From assembly GCF_000612585.1 (NCBI RefSeq), contig NZ_JFCA01000026.1:39911-103910 (forward strand): a DNA stretch of 64,000 nucleotides. The letters are read 5' to 3'. Below, piece after piece: positions 37,355 through 46,141 of the stretch (within the stretch, counting starts at the first letter, position 1; every line of letters begins with the position of its first letter). This DNA comes from Pseudomonas sp. CHM02. GTDB lineage: Bacteria > Pseudomonadota > Gammaproteobacteria > Pseudomonadales > Pseudomonadaceae. A model generated the notes under the pieces. That model did not search any database. It was not told the origin of the DNA and worked only from the letters and a program-made list of their open reading frames with translations. Both the position numbers and the translations under genes were made by a program.

Positions 37355-39349
37355 ATGGGTTTTCGCTGTCTGCTGGTTATCGGCTGTTTGTGCCTTGCCT
37401 TGATGGCAAATGCCGCCCCTGCGCCCGCCGCACCCCAGGTGCAGCTCAATGCGCAGCAACGCGAATGGCTGGCGCAGCACCCGGAGCTGAGGGTGGGCCT
37501 GGTGTTGCAGGCGCCTTACGCGCAATACGATCGGCGTTTGCAACGGCTGTCCGGGGCGAACGTCGAGTTGATGCAGTGGCTGGCCAAGGCGCTGAACATC
37601 GAGCTGACCTGGCGCAACTTCCCTAATCAGGAACAACTGGAAGCTGCCGTACGCGAGGGCGAAGTGGACATCGCCCCTGGCCTGCAACAAACCCCGGCTG
37701 GTTTGCGCTTATGGCTGTTCACTGACCCCTACATGCGCGTGCCGCAGCACATCGTCGGTATTCGCGAGGGCGGCGGCGCCGTGGAGTTGGAAAAGCTCGA
37801 TGATCGATCCCGTGTCGCCGTGCGCATGCCCAGTGCCGTCGCCGATTACCTGCGCAGTACCTATCCCGGCCTCAACCTGCAAGGCGTGCCGATGGAGCGC
37901 CAGGCCCTGCAATTATTGGTGAGCCAGCAGGCGCGCTACGCGGTGGTGGATGAGGCGCAATTGAGCCGTTTGTCGGGCGAGGCGGAATTCGCCGGGCTGG
38001 CGGTGGTGGGCGATATCGGCCTGCCGCAATTGCTGCGGGTAGCCACGCGCCGGGAATGGCCGGAGCTGGCGGGCATCATGCAAAGCGCACTTCGCGCCAT
38101 CCCCGCCCGCGATCTGGACCAACTGCACAACCGCTGGCTGCAACCCAAGTACCCGCGCCTGACAGAGTCCCCGGGCCTGTGGCAAAACCTCAGCCTGTTG
38201 CTGGGCCTGTTGCTGCTCGCCAGCCTGGCCACTGTGTTCTGGCAACGGCGCCAGCAACGGGTGCTGGAACATGGCCTTTTGGCCGCGCGCGAAGAAAGCG
38301 CGGCCCGTGCCGCCGGGGCCGAAGCTTTGCGGCTGACGCAATTTTCCATCGATCAAAGCACCGTCGGCATCCTCTGGGTCAATTGGGACAGCCATGTGCG
38401 CTATGCCAACCGCGCGGCCGAAAGCATGCTTGGCTACGCCCCCGGTGCACTGATCGAACGGCCGCTGGCCGACCTGGATCCGAGCCTGGACATGGATCGC
38501 TGGCTCAACCTGTGGAAGCGTGCGCGGGCCAGCGAGGACGGCCCGCAGAATTTCGCCACCGATTGTCGGCGCGCCGATGGCAGCGTCCTGCCGACCAATG
38601 TGTCCTTGAGCTTTCTGCGGTTTGCCGAGGCCGAGTACCTGGTGGTCTACCTCAATGACGTCAGCGAGCTGCGCCGGACTTTGGCCGCGTTGCTGCAAAG
38701 TGAGGCGCAGTTGCGCGAACTGTCCGCCCACCTGGAAACCGTGCGCGAAGAAGAGAAGGCGCGCATCGCCCGCGAGGTGCATGACGAACTCGGGCAAATG
38801 CTGACGGTGCTCAAGCTTGAAACCTCGATGTGCGAGCTGGCCTATGCGCAACTCGATCCGGGTTTGCACGAGCGCTTGAACAGCATGAAGCGCCTGATCG
38901 CCCAGTTGTTCCAGTTGGTACGCGATGTGGCGACGGCGCTGCGTCCGCCGATTCTGGATGCCGGCATTGCCTCGGCCATCGAATGGCAGGCGCGGCGTTT
39001 TGAAGCGCGCACGCAAATTCCCTGCCTGGTCCAGGTGCCGGATAACCTGCCGACCCTGAGCGATGCCAAGGCCATCGGCCTGTTCCGCATTCTGCAGGAA
39101 GCGCTGACCAATGTGATGCGTCATGCCCAGGCGCATACTGTGGAGCTGACCCTTGCCATCGAGGGCTCTGATTTGCGCCTGACCATCAGCGATGATGGTG
39201 TCGGTTTCATCCAGGCTCAGGGCCGCCCGGTCTCATTCGGCCTGGTGGGCATGCGTGAGCGTGTGCTGATCATGGGTGGGCAATTGAGCCTGGACAGCGA
39301 ACTGGGGGAGGGCACCACCCTGAGTGTCACGGTGCCGTTGGATGCATAA
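37355..39349 (+). CDS. Sensor histidine kinase with periplasmic SBP domain and PAS
   Basis: This 664-residue protein has a signal peptide (1-25), a periplasmic solute-binding-protein domain of the amino-acid type (about 28-260), a membrane helix (about 280-297), a PAS domain (about 325-440), a HisKA_3 dimerisation domain with phospho-acceptor His476 (REVHDELGQ) and a HATPase domain (about 565-664, with GLVGMRERV). This is a NarL/NarX-class kinase, fitting the LuxR-type response regulator 18 bp downstream. The ligand may be one of the substrates of the transporter downstream, but that is inference. Confidence 0.92.
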   Translation: MGFRCLLVIGCLCLALMANAAPAPAAPQVQLNAQQREWLAQHPELRVGLVLQAPYAQYDRRLQRLSGANVELMQWLAKALNIELTWRNFPNQEQLEAAVREGEVDIAPGLQQTPAGLRLWLFTDPYMRVPQHIVGIREGGGAVELEKLDDRSRVAVRMPSAVADYLRSTYPGLNLQGVPMERQALQLLVSQQARYAVVDEAQLSRLSGEAEFAGLAVVGDIGLPQLLRVATRREWPELAGIMQSALRAIPARDLDQLHNRWLQPKYPRLTESPGLWQNLSLLLGLLLLASLATVFWQRRQQRVLEHGLLAAREESAARAAGAEALRLTQFSIDQSTVGILWVNWDSHVRYANRAAESMLGYAPGALIERPLADLDPSLDMDRWLNLWKRARASEDGPQNFATDCRRADGSVLPTNVSLSFLRFAEAEYLVVYLNDVSELRRTLAALLQSEAQLRELSAHLETVREEEKARIAREVHDELGQMLTVLKLETSMCELAYAQLDPGLHERLNSMKRLIAQLFQLVRDVATALRPPILDAGIASAIEWQARRFEARTQIPCLVQVPDNLPTLSDAKAIGLFRILQEALTNVMRHAQAHTVELTLAIEGSDLRLTISDDGVGFIQAQGRPVSFGLVGMRERVLIMGGQLSLDSELGEGTTLSVTVPLDA

Positions 39350-39367
39350 CACCAAGAGGAAGTCCCT

Positions 39368-39997
39368 GTGATCCGCGTACTGGTAGCCGAAGACCACACC
39401 ATTGTTCGTGAAGGCATCAAGCAATTGATCGGCCTGGCCAAAGACCTGTTGGTGGTTGGGGAAGCGAGCAATGGCGAGCAACTGCTGGAGACGTTGCGTC
39501 ATGTGCCGTGCGAGGTGGTATTGCTGGATATCTCGATGCCTGGCGTCAACGGCCTGGAAGCGATTGCGCGCATCCGCGCGCTGAACAATCCGCCGGCGAT
39601 CCTGGTGCTGTCGATGCATGACGAAGCGCAAATGGCCGCCCGCGCCTTGAAGGTCGGCGCCGCCGGCTACGCCACCAAGGACAGCGACCCGGCGCTGTTG
39701 CTGACGGCGATCCGCAAGGTGGCGGCCGGCGGGCGTTACATCGACCCGGACCTGGCCGACCGCATGGTCTTCGAAGTCGGCCTCACCGATGCCCGGCCGC
39801 TGCATTCATTGCTGTCGGAGCGTGAGTTTTCGGTGTTCGAGCGCCTGGCCCAGGGCGCCAATGTCAACGACATCGCCCAGCAACTGGCGCTGAGCAGCAA
39901 GACCATCAGCACCCACAAGGCGCGGTTGATGCAAAAGCTCAATATCACTTCCCTGGCCGAACTGGTGAAGTACGCCATGGAACACAAACTCTTGTAG
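39368..39997 (+). CDS. NarL/LuxR-type response regulator
   Basis: This 209-residue regulator has a receiver domain with phospho-acceptor Asp54 (LLDISMPG) and a C-terminal LuxR-type helix-turn-helix (about 145-205, with NDIAQQLALSSKTISTHKAR). It begins with GTG, preceded by AAGAGG. It forms an operon with the upstream kinase. Its stop codon TAG is part of the end of a REPIN. A nearby palindrome GTAGGG-CAAT-CCCTAC (40166) is a candidate binding site. Confidence 0.94.
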   Translation: MIRVLVAEDHTIVREGIKQLIGLAKDLLVVGEASNGEQLLETLRHVPCEVVLLDISMPGVNGLEAIARIRALNNPPAILVLSMHDEAQMAARALKVGAAGYATKDSDPALLLTAIRKVAAGGRYIDPDLADRMVFEVGLTDARPLHSLLSEREFSVFERLAQGANVNDIAQQLALSSKTISTHKARLMQKLNITSLAELVKYAMEHKLL

Positions 39998-40060
39998 ACG
40001 CCTCGCTTGCCGGTGATGGCGATGCAACGGACGCCATCGCCGGCAAGCCGGGCTCCTACA
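39993..40060. repeat. REPIN after the response regulator gene
   Basis: Inverted ends TGTAGACGCCTCGCTTGCCG + GTGATGGCG and CGCCATCGCCGGCAAGCCGG + GCTCCTACA span 68 bp. The right arm is canonical; the left arm has four changes. The TAG in the left end serves as the stop codon of the response regulator. Same family and length as the repeat at 44747-44814. Confidence 0.88.
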
Positions 40061-40165
40061 GGGCGGGGCATGTCTGTTTGCGACAGGTGTCTCGCAGGTA
40101 GATGCCCTTTCTTGGCGCTTGCAGCTCCCCCCTTGGCGCAGCGCTGTCCTGTCCCCGCCATCCGT

Positions 40166-40181
40166 GTAGGGCAATCCCTAC
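40166..40181. promoter_or_regulatory. Perfect palindrome upstream of the ABC transporter operon
   Basis: GTAGGGCAATCCCTAC has perfect 6-bp arms around four bases. It lies 110 bp before the transporter ATPase gene and 169 bp after the response regulator gene. Size and spacing suit a dimeric LuxR-type regulator. No T-run follows, so it is not a terminator. Confidence 0.45.
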
Positions 40182-40290
40182 CCCAAACCTTCCATCCGGC
40201 TGATGCGATTCTCTCCTGGCCCCCGATTTCCGGGACCTTGCGCCTGGACTACGCTTGTTCCACAGCAGTCCAAAATACAAAGGTGCGGGT

Positions 40291-41403
40291 ATGAGCGAGG
40301 TGGATACAAATGATGTGCTGGTCAGCTTTCGTGGCGTGCAGAAGAGCTACGACGGCGAGAACCTGATCGTCAAAGACCTCAACCTGGAGATTCGCAAGGG
40401 CGAGTTCCTGACCCTGCTCGGGCCGTCCGGCTCCGGCAAGACCACCAGCCTGATGATGCTCGCCGGCTTTGAGACGCCGACCGCTGGCGAAATCCAGCTG
40501 GCCGGGCGCTCCATCAACAACGTGCCACCGCACAAGCGCGATATCGGCATGGTGTTCCAGAACTACGCACTGTTCCCGCACATGACCGTCGCCGAAAACC
40601 TGGCGTTCCCGCTGTCGGTGCGTGGCTTGAGCAAGACCGACATCAGCGAGCGGGTCAAACGCGTGCTGAGCATGGTCCAGCTCGACGCCTTCGCCCAGCG
40701 CTATCCGGCGCAACTCTCTGGTGGTCAGCAACAGCGTGTGGCCTTGGCCCGTGCGCTGGTATTCGAACCGCAACTGGTGCTGATGGACGAACCCCTCGGT
40801 GCCCTCGACAAGCAACTGCGCGAACACATGCAGATGGAGATCAAGCACCTGCACCAGCGCCTCGGCGTGACCGTGGTGTACGTGACCCACGACCAAGGCG
40901 AAGCCTTGACCATGTCTGACCGGGTGGCGGTGTTCCATCAGGGCGAGATCCAGCAGATCGCCGCACCGCGCACCTTGTATGAAGAACCGAAGAACACCTT
41001 CGTCGCCAACTTCATCGGCGAGAACAACCGCCTCAACGGCCGCCTGCACAGCCACACCGGCGAGCGCTGTGTGGTGGAGCTGGCGCGGGGCGAGAAGGTC
41101 GAGGCGTTGGCCGTGAATGTCGGCCAGGTCGGCGGCCCGGTGACCCTGTCGGTGCGCCCGGAGCGCGTCAGCCTCAATGGCTCCAGCGAAAGCTGCGTCA
41201 ACCGCTTCTCCGGGCGGGTGGCAGAGTTCATCTACCTGGGCGACCACGTGCGCGTGCGCCTGGAAGTCTGCGGCAAGACCGATTTTTTTGTGAAACAACC
41301 GATTGCCGAGCTGGACCCAGCCCTGGCGGTCGGCGACGTGGTACCGATTGGCTGGCAAGTCGAGCACGTTCGCGCACTCGACCCACTTCTAGAGGCGAAT
41401 TGA
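40291..41403 (+). CDS. Polyamine-type ABC transporter ATPase (PotA-like)
   Basis: This 370-residue ATP-binding subunit has Walker A GPSGSGKTT (about residues 47-55), the signature LSGGQQQRVALARAL, Walker B LVLMDEPLGALD and a C-terminal TOBE regulatory domain (about 285-365). Sequence style is that of the PotA/spermidine-putrescine group. It starts with the ATG at 40291 after AAAGGTG. It is the first of four genes (ATPase, binding protein, two permeases). Substrate is probably a polyamine or related amine, not proven. Confidence 0.93.
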   Translation: MSEVDTNDVLVSFRGVQKSYDGENLIVKDLNLEIRKGEFLTLLGPSGSGKTTSLMMLAGFETPTAGEIQLAGRSINNVPPHKRDIGMVFQNYALFPHMTVAENLAFPLSVRGLSKTDISERVKRVLSMVQLDAFAQRYPAQLSGGQQQRVALARALVFEPQLVLMDEPLGALDKQLREHMQMEIKHLHQRLGVTVVYVTHDQGEALTMSDRVAVFHQGEIQQIAAPRTLYEEPKNTFVANFIGENNRLNGRLHSHTGERCVVELARGEKVEALAVNVGQVGGPVTLSVRPERVSLNGSSESCVNRFSGRVAEFIYLGDHVRVRLEVCGKTDFFVKQPIAELDPALAVGDVVPIGWQVEHVRALDPLLEAN

Positions 41404-41446
41404 TCGCCCCCTGGCTTCACCAACCCTGCACGTGGAGAGAACAACA

Positions 41447-42487
41447 ATGTTGAGTTCCTTGAAGTATTCCGTTTTGGCATTGAGCTTGATGGGTGCGACA
41501 CAGGCCATGGCAGGCCCGGACCTGACGGTCGTGTCCTTTGGCGGCGCGAACAAGGCAGCCCAGGTCAAGGCCTTCTATGCACCGTGGGAAAGCGCGGGCA
41601 ACGGCAAGATCGTCGCCGGCGAGTACAACGGTGAAATGGCCAAGGTCAAAGCCATGGTCGACACCAAGAGCGTGTCCTGGGACCTGGTAGAAGTGGAGTC
41701 GCCGGAGCTGTCCCGTGGCTGCGATGAAGACATGTTCGAACCGCTGGACCCGAAACTGTTCGGCAACACCGCCGACTACGTGAAGGGGGCGATCCAGCCG
41801 TGCGGTGTGGGCTTCTTTGTGTGGTCGACCGTGCTGGCCTACAACGCCGACAAACTGGCGTCCGCACCAACCAGCTGGGCGGATTTCTGGGACACCAAGA
41901 AATTCCCCGGCAAGCGTGGCCTGCGCAAAGGCGCCAAGTACACCCTGGAATTCGCCTTGATGGCTGACGGTGTGGCGCCGAAGGACGTGTACAAAGTGCT
42001 GGCCGGCAAAGATGGCCAGGACCGTGCGTTCAAGAAACTCGACGAACTCAAACCGTCGATCCAGTGGTGGGAAGCCGGCGCACAACCGCCGCAGTACCTG
42101 GCCTCGGGTGACGTGGTGATGAGCTCGGCCTACAACGGTCGCATTGCTGCCGTGCAGAAAGAAAGCAACCTGAAAGTGGTATGGAACGGCGGTATCTACG
42201 ACTTCGATGCCTGGGCCATTCCTAAAGGCCTGGCCAAGGACCGCGCCGAGGCGGCGAAGAAATTCATCGCCTTCTCGGTGCAGCCACAGCAGCAGAAGAC
42301 CTACTCGGAAAACATCGCCTACGGCCCGGCCAACACCCAAGCCGTGCCGTTGCTGGCCAAGGACGTGCTGAAGGACATGCCGACCACCCCGGAAAACATC
42401 GCCAACCAGGTGCAGATCGATGTGAGCTTCTGGGCGGACAACGGCGAGCAACTGGAGCAGCGCTTCAACTCGTGGGCTGCCAAGTAA
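41447..42487 (+). CDS. ABC transporter periplasmic binding protein (PotD-like)
   Basis: This 346-residue precursor has a signal peptide (about 1-27, ending GATQAMA-GPD) and a two-lobe periplasmic binding fold of the spermidine/putrescine class. Visible segments are LTVVSFGGANKAAQ, GVGFFVWSTVLAYNAD and VMSSAYNGRIAAVQ. The ATG at 41447 is preceded by GGAG. It follows the ATPase gene by 43 bp; a REPIN then separates it from the permease genes, which may raise its share of the transcript. Confidence 0.93.
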   Translation: MLSSLKYSVLALSLMGATQAMAGPDLTVVSFGGANKAAQVKAFYAPWESAGNGKIVAGEYNGEMAKVKAMVDTKSVSWDLVEVESPELSRGCDEDMFEPLDPKLFGNTADYVKGAIQPCGVGFFVWSTVLAYNADKLASAPTSWADFWDTKKFPGKRGLRKGAKYTLEFALMADGVAPKDVYKVLAGKDGQDRAFKKLDELKPSIQWWEAGAQPPQYLASGDVVMSSAYNGRIAAVQKESNLKVVWNGGIYDFDAWAIPKGLAKDRAEAAKKFIAFSVQPQQQKTYSENIAYGPANTQAVPLLAKDVLKDMPTTPENIANQVQIDVSFWADNGEQLEQRFNSWAAK

Positions 42488-42518
42488 AACCGCATACCCC
42501 TCTGGCGAAACCGCTTCA

Positions 42519-42605
42519 TGTGGGAGCTGGCTTGCCTGCGATGCAGACACCTCGGTACAGCTGATGCACCGAGTTGATGCCATCGCAGGCAAGCCAGCTC
42601 CTACA
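42519..42605. repeat. REPIN inside the ABC transporter operon
   Basis: Inverted ends TGTGGGAGCTGGCTTGCCTG + CGATG and CATCGCAGGCAAGCCAGCTC + CTACA enclose about 40 bp that itself holds a CTCGGT/ACCGAG stem. Total 87 bp. The sequence differs in its core from the 68-bp repeats nearby (CTGGCTTGCCTGCGATG against CCGGCTTGCCGGCGATGG), so a second REP subfamily is present. Confidence 0.88.
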
Positions 42606-42653
42606 GGGACCGTGTTTACCAAGGTCCCAACCGTAGATTTTCCGGAGTCAGCC

Positions 42654-43901
42654 ATGGCCATCGCCGTTCCCTCGAACGAGGTCAACAGCCCCACCCTCAA
42701 GCAGCGCCTGGCGCGTGCCGAGCGGCTCAATCGCTGGAAGGCCCAGGCCTTGATTGCGCCGCTGGTGCTGTTCTTGCTGCTGGTGTTCCTGGTGCCGATC
42801 GTGGCGCTGTTGTTCAAGAGCGTCGGCAACCCGGAAGTGGTGGGCGGTTTGCCGCGTACTGTGGTCGCGGTGACCACTTGGGACGGTCGTGGCCTGCCAG
42901 GCGAGCCGGTGTACCAGGCCCTCAGTGAGGACCTGGGCGAGGCGCGCAAAAACCAGACCCTGGGCGATTTGTCCAAGCGCCTGAACATGGAGTTGGCCGG
43001 CTACCGCAGCCTGCTGACCAAAACCGCACGGGCGCTGCCATTCAGCGAAGCGCCTGCCTCTTATAAAGAAGCGCTGGAAAACCTCGACGAACGCTGGGGC
43101 GACCCGGCGTACTGGCAGGCGATCCGGCGCAATACCAGCAACCTGACGCCGTTCTACCTGCTGGCGGCCGTCGATCACCGTATCGACGACCTTGGCGAAG
43201 TCGCGCCGGCCACACCCGACCAGGCAATCTACCTGGACATCTTCGCCCGTACGTTCTGGATGGGCCTGGTGATCACCGCCATCTGCCTACTGCTGGCCTA
43301 TCCCCTGGCCTACCTGTTGGCCAACCTGTCGGCGCGCAAGAGCAACTTGCTGATGATTCTGGTGTTGCTGCCGTTCTGGACCTCGATCCTCGTGCGCGTG
43401 GCGGCGTGGATCGTGTTGCTGCAATCCGGCGGCCTGATCAACAGCGCACTGATGGGCATGGGCTTGATCGATAAGCCGCTGGAATTGGTGTTCAACCGTA
43501 CCGGGGTCTACATCTCTATGGTGCATATCCTGCTGCCGTTCATGATCCTGCCGATCTACAGCGTGATGAAGGGCATCTCGCCCACCTACATGCGTGCGGC
43601 CATATCCCTGGGCTGCCACCCGTTCACCAGTTTCTGGCGCGTGTACTTCCCGCAGACCTATGCCGGTGTCGGCGCCGGTTGCCTGCTGGTGTTCATCCTG
43701 GCGATTGGTTACTACATCACCCCGGCACTGCTGGGCAGCCCGAACGACCAGATGGTCAGCTATTTCGTGGCGTTCTACACCAACACCAGCATCAACTGGG
43801 GCATGGCCACGGCGTTGGGCGGCTTGCTGCTGCTGGCCACCGTGGTGCTGTACCTGATCTACAACCGGCTGGTGGGCGCCAGTCGCCTGCGCCTGAGCTA
43901 A
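42654..43901 (+). CDS. ABC transporter permease (PotB-like) with large periplasmic insert
   Basis: This 415-residue inner membrane permease has a first membrane helix at about residues 32-55, then a hydrophilic stretch of about 140 residues before the second helix at about 200. The remaining helices follow the PotB pattern, including the conserved coupling loop (MRAAISLGCHPFTSFWRVYFP). The long insert between helix 1 and 2 is absent from E. coli PotB (about 280 residues). The start ATG at 42654 has CGGAG 7 nt upstream. It is followed by the second permease after 12 bp. Confidence 0.92.
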   Translation: MAIAVPSNEVNSPTLKQRLARAERLNRWKAQALIAPLVLFLLLVFLVPIVALLFKSVGNPEVVGGLPRTVVAVTTWDGRGLPGEPVYQALSEDLGEARKNQTLGDLSKRLNMELAGYRSLLTKTARALPFSEAPASYKEALENLDERWGDPAYWQAIRRNTSNLTPFYLLAAVDHRIDDLGEVAPATPDQAIYLDIFARTFWMGLVITAICLLLAYPLAYLLANLSARKSNLLMILVLLPFWTSILVRVAAWIVLLQSGGLINSALMGMGLIDKPLELVFNRTGVYISMVHILLPFMILPIYSVMKGISPTYMRAAISLGCHPFTSFWRVYFPQTYAGVGAGCLLVFILAIGYYITPALLGSPNDQMVSYFVAFYTNTSINWGMATALGGLLLLATVVLYLIYNRLVGASRLRLS

Positions 43902-43913
43902 GGAGACCTTGCG

Positions 43914-44738
43914 ATGCTGAGCCCTTACATGTCGCCCGTCGAGCGGGTCTGGTTCTACAGCTTGCGGATCCTCTGCGGCTTGATCCTGTTGTTTTTGATC
44001 CTGCCGGTGCTGGTGATCATCCCGCTGTCGTTCAACAGCGGCAGTTTCCTGGTGTACCCGCTGCAAGGCTTTTCGCTGCACTGGTACCAGGACTTCTTCG
44101 CCTCGGCAGAGTGGATGCGGGCGTTGAAGAACAGCATCATCGTCGCCCCGGCGGCCACAGTGCTGGCCATGGTGTTCGGCACCCTGGCGGCGATCGGCCT
44201 GACCCGCGGCAATTTCCCCGGCAAGGCGCTGGTGATGGCGCTGGTGATTTCGCCGATGGTGGTGCCGGTGGTGATCATTGGCGTGGCCAGCTACCTGTTT
44301 TTTGCGCCACTGGGCCTGGGTAACAGCTTTTTCTCGTTGATCGTGGTGCATGCGGTGCTGGGCGTGCCGTTCGTGATCATCACCGTGTCGGCCACGTTGC
44401 AGGGGTTCAACCAGAACCTGGTGCGGGCGGCCGCCAGTCTCGGTGCTTCGCCACTCACCGCGTTCCGCCGGGTGACGTTGCCGTTGATCGCGCCAGGGGT
44501 GATTTCCGGGGCGTTGTTTGCCTTCGCCACGTCGTTCGACGAAGTGGTGGTGACGCTGTTCCTCGCCGGTCCCGAGCAAGCGACCCTGCCACGCCAGATG
44601 TTCAGCGGCATCCGCGAAAACCTCAGCCCGACGATTGCGGCGGCGGCGACCTTGTTGATTGCCTTCTCCGTGCTGCTGTTGCTGACCCTGGAATGGCTGC
44701 GTGGCCGTAGCGAAAAGCTGCGCACCGCCCAGGTCTGA
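43914..44738 (+). CDS. ABC transporter permease (PotC-like)
   Basis: This is the second inner membrane permease subunit, 274 residues with about six helices. The coupling loop is present (VRAAASLGASPLTAFRRVTLP). It belongs to the same transporter as the three upstream genes and ends just before a REPIN. Start ATG preceded by AAGGAGA. Confidence 0.93.
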   Translation: MLSPYMSPVERVWFYSLRILCGLILLFLILPVLVIIPLSFNSGSFLVYPLQGFSLHWYQDFFASAEWMRALKNSIIVAPAATVLAMVFGTLAAIGLTRGNFPGKALVMALVISPMVVPVVIIGVASYLFFAPLGLGNSFFSLIVVHAVLGVPFVIITVSATLQGFNQNLVRAAASLGASPLTAFRRVTLPLIAPGVISGALFAFATSFDEVVVTLFLAGPEQATLPRQMFSGIRENLSPTIAAAATLLIAFSVLLLLTLEWLRGRSEKLRTAQV

Positions 44739-44746
44739 CTCGTCTT

Positions 44747-44814
44747 TGTAGGAGCCCGGCTTGCCGGCGATGGTGCCCTGAAGATCGCCATCGCCGGCAA
44801 GCCGGGCTCCTACA
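44747..44814. repeat. REPIN with perfect 27-bp arms
   Basis: TGTAGGAGCCCGGCTTGCCG + GCGATGG and its exact complement flank a 14-base centre, 68 bp in total. It follows the last permease gene by 8 bp and could act as a transcript-stabilising 3' hairpin. The perfect arms suggest recent insertion or active maintenance. Confidence 0.92.
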
Positions 44815-44908
44815 AGGGCGTGGCGACTATTCGAACCATGAATGGCTGACAACGCCAATTCCCGAGCTACTCTTGTGCCAGCCCATTTCCGAATAAGAGG
44901 CCGTGCAC

Positions 44909-46057
44909 ATGAGTACTTCCTCATTCAAGATCGCCCACAAACTGCTCACCGGCGCTGGCGCCATCGAACAACTGGCCTCCGAGCTCACCCGCCTGGATGT
45001 GGATAACCCGCTGATCGTCACCGACGTCGCGCTGGTCAAGTCCGGCACTGTGGCGTTGGCCCTCGAACACCTGGGCGAACGCACCTACGAGATTTTCGAC
45101 CGCGTATTGCCCGACCCGGAAATCGCCATCGTGGAGGACTGCATGCGCGTCTACCGCGAGGGCGGGCATGATGGGCTGATCGGTGTGGGCGGCGGCAGCG
45201 CCATCGACATCGCCAAAAGTGTTGCCGCCTATGCCGGGTATCACGGCGCGCTGGCTGATTTGTTCGGCGTCGACCAGGTGCCGCGCAAGGGCCCGCCGCT
45301 GATTGCCATCCCCACCACCGCCGGCACCGGTTCGGAGGTGACCAATGTGGCGATCCTCTCCGACAAGGCCGCGCAGCTGAAAAAAGGCATCGTCAGCGAC
45401 TACTTGCTGCCGGATGTGGCGCTGATCAGCCCGCAAATGACCCTGACCTGCCCACGCAGCGTCACCGCTGCCAGCGGCGTCGATGCGCTGGTGCATGCCA
45501 TTGAATCCTACTTGTCGCTGAATGCCTCGCCGATCACCGACGCCCTGGCCATCGGCGCGATCAAGCTGATCGCCAATGCCTTGCCCAAGGCCTACGCCAA
45601 CCCGGCCAACCTGCAGGCCCGTGATGACATGGCGACCGCCAGCCTGATGGCCGGCATGGCGTTCGGCAATGCCGGGGTCGGCGCGGTGCATGCATTGGCC
45701 TATCCACTCGGCGGGCGTTTCAATATCGCCCATGGCGTGAGCAATGCGCTGTTGCTGCCCTACGTGATGCACTGGAACAAGTTGGCCTGTGTGGAGCGCA
45801 TGCAGGACATTGCGCAGGCCATGGGCGTGAATGTCACCGGCTTGAGCGTCAACGATGCCGCTGACCAGGCAGTGGCGGCGATGACGCGACTGTGCGCCGC
45901 CGTCGAGATCCCGGCAGGGCTGCACAGTTTCGGGGTTCCCGAGGACGCGATCCCCGCCATGGCGGTAGAGGCGGCGGGCATTGAGCGGTTGATGCGCAAC
46001 AATCCGCGCAAGCTCAGCGCGGCCGATATCGAGAAAATCTATCGGGCGGCTTACTAA
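44909..46057 (+). CDS. Iron-containing alcohol dehydrogenase
   Basis: This 382-residue group III (Fe-ADH) dehydrogenase has the NAD(P)-binding motif GVGGGSAIDIAK (about residues 92-103). The metal-binding region has DALVHAIESYLS and VHALAYPLGGRFNIAHG, whose Asp and His residues are the family ligands. I chose ATG 44909, which has AAGAGG 8 nt upstream; a GTG two codons earlier is too close to it. It stands alone between the transporter and rpe. The substrate is not predictable; an alcohol or aldehyde from amine breakdown would suit the neighbourhood but is a guess. Confidence 0.92.
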   Translation: MSTSSFKIAHKLLTGAGAIEQLASELTRLDVDNPLIVTDVALVKSGTVALALEHLGERTYEIFDRVLPDPEIAIVEDCMRVYREGGHDGLIGVGGGSAIDIAKSVAAYAGYHGALADLFGVDQVPRKGPPLIAIPTTAGTGSEVTNVAILSDKAAQLKKGIVSDYLLPDVALISPQMTLTCPRSVTAASGVDALVHAIESYLSLNASPITDALAIGAIKLIANALPKAYANPANLQARDDMATASLMAGMAFGNAGVGAVHALAYPLGGRFNIAHGVSNALLLPYVMHWNKLACVERMQDIAQAMGVNVTGLSVNDAADQAVAAMTRLCAAVEIPAGLHSFGVPEDAIPAMAVEAAGIERLMRNNPRKLSAADIEKIYRAAY

Positions 46058-46141
46058 CCGTTGAGTTAGGTCACGGTGCGCGCGGCAAAGCATGAGGTAT
46101 ACAATGCGCGCCATCGTGATTTAGCTCAAAAAAGGTGCGTC

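Noticed and set aside
43287..44924. 545-residue frame opposite the two permease genes
   Set aside because: His/Gln/Arg-rich shadow of hydrophobic membrane segments; spans two genes and a REPIN.
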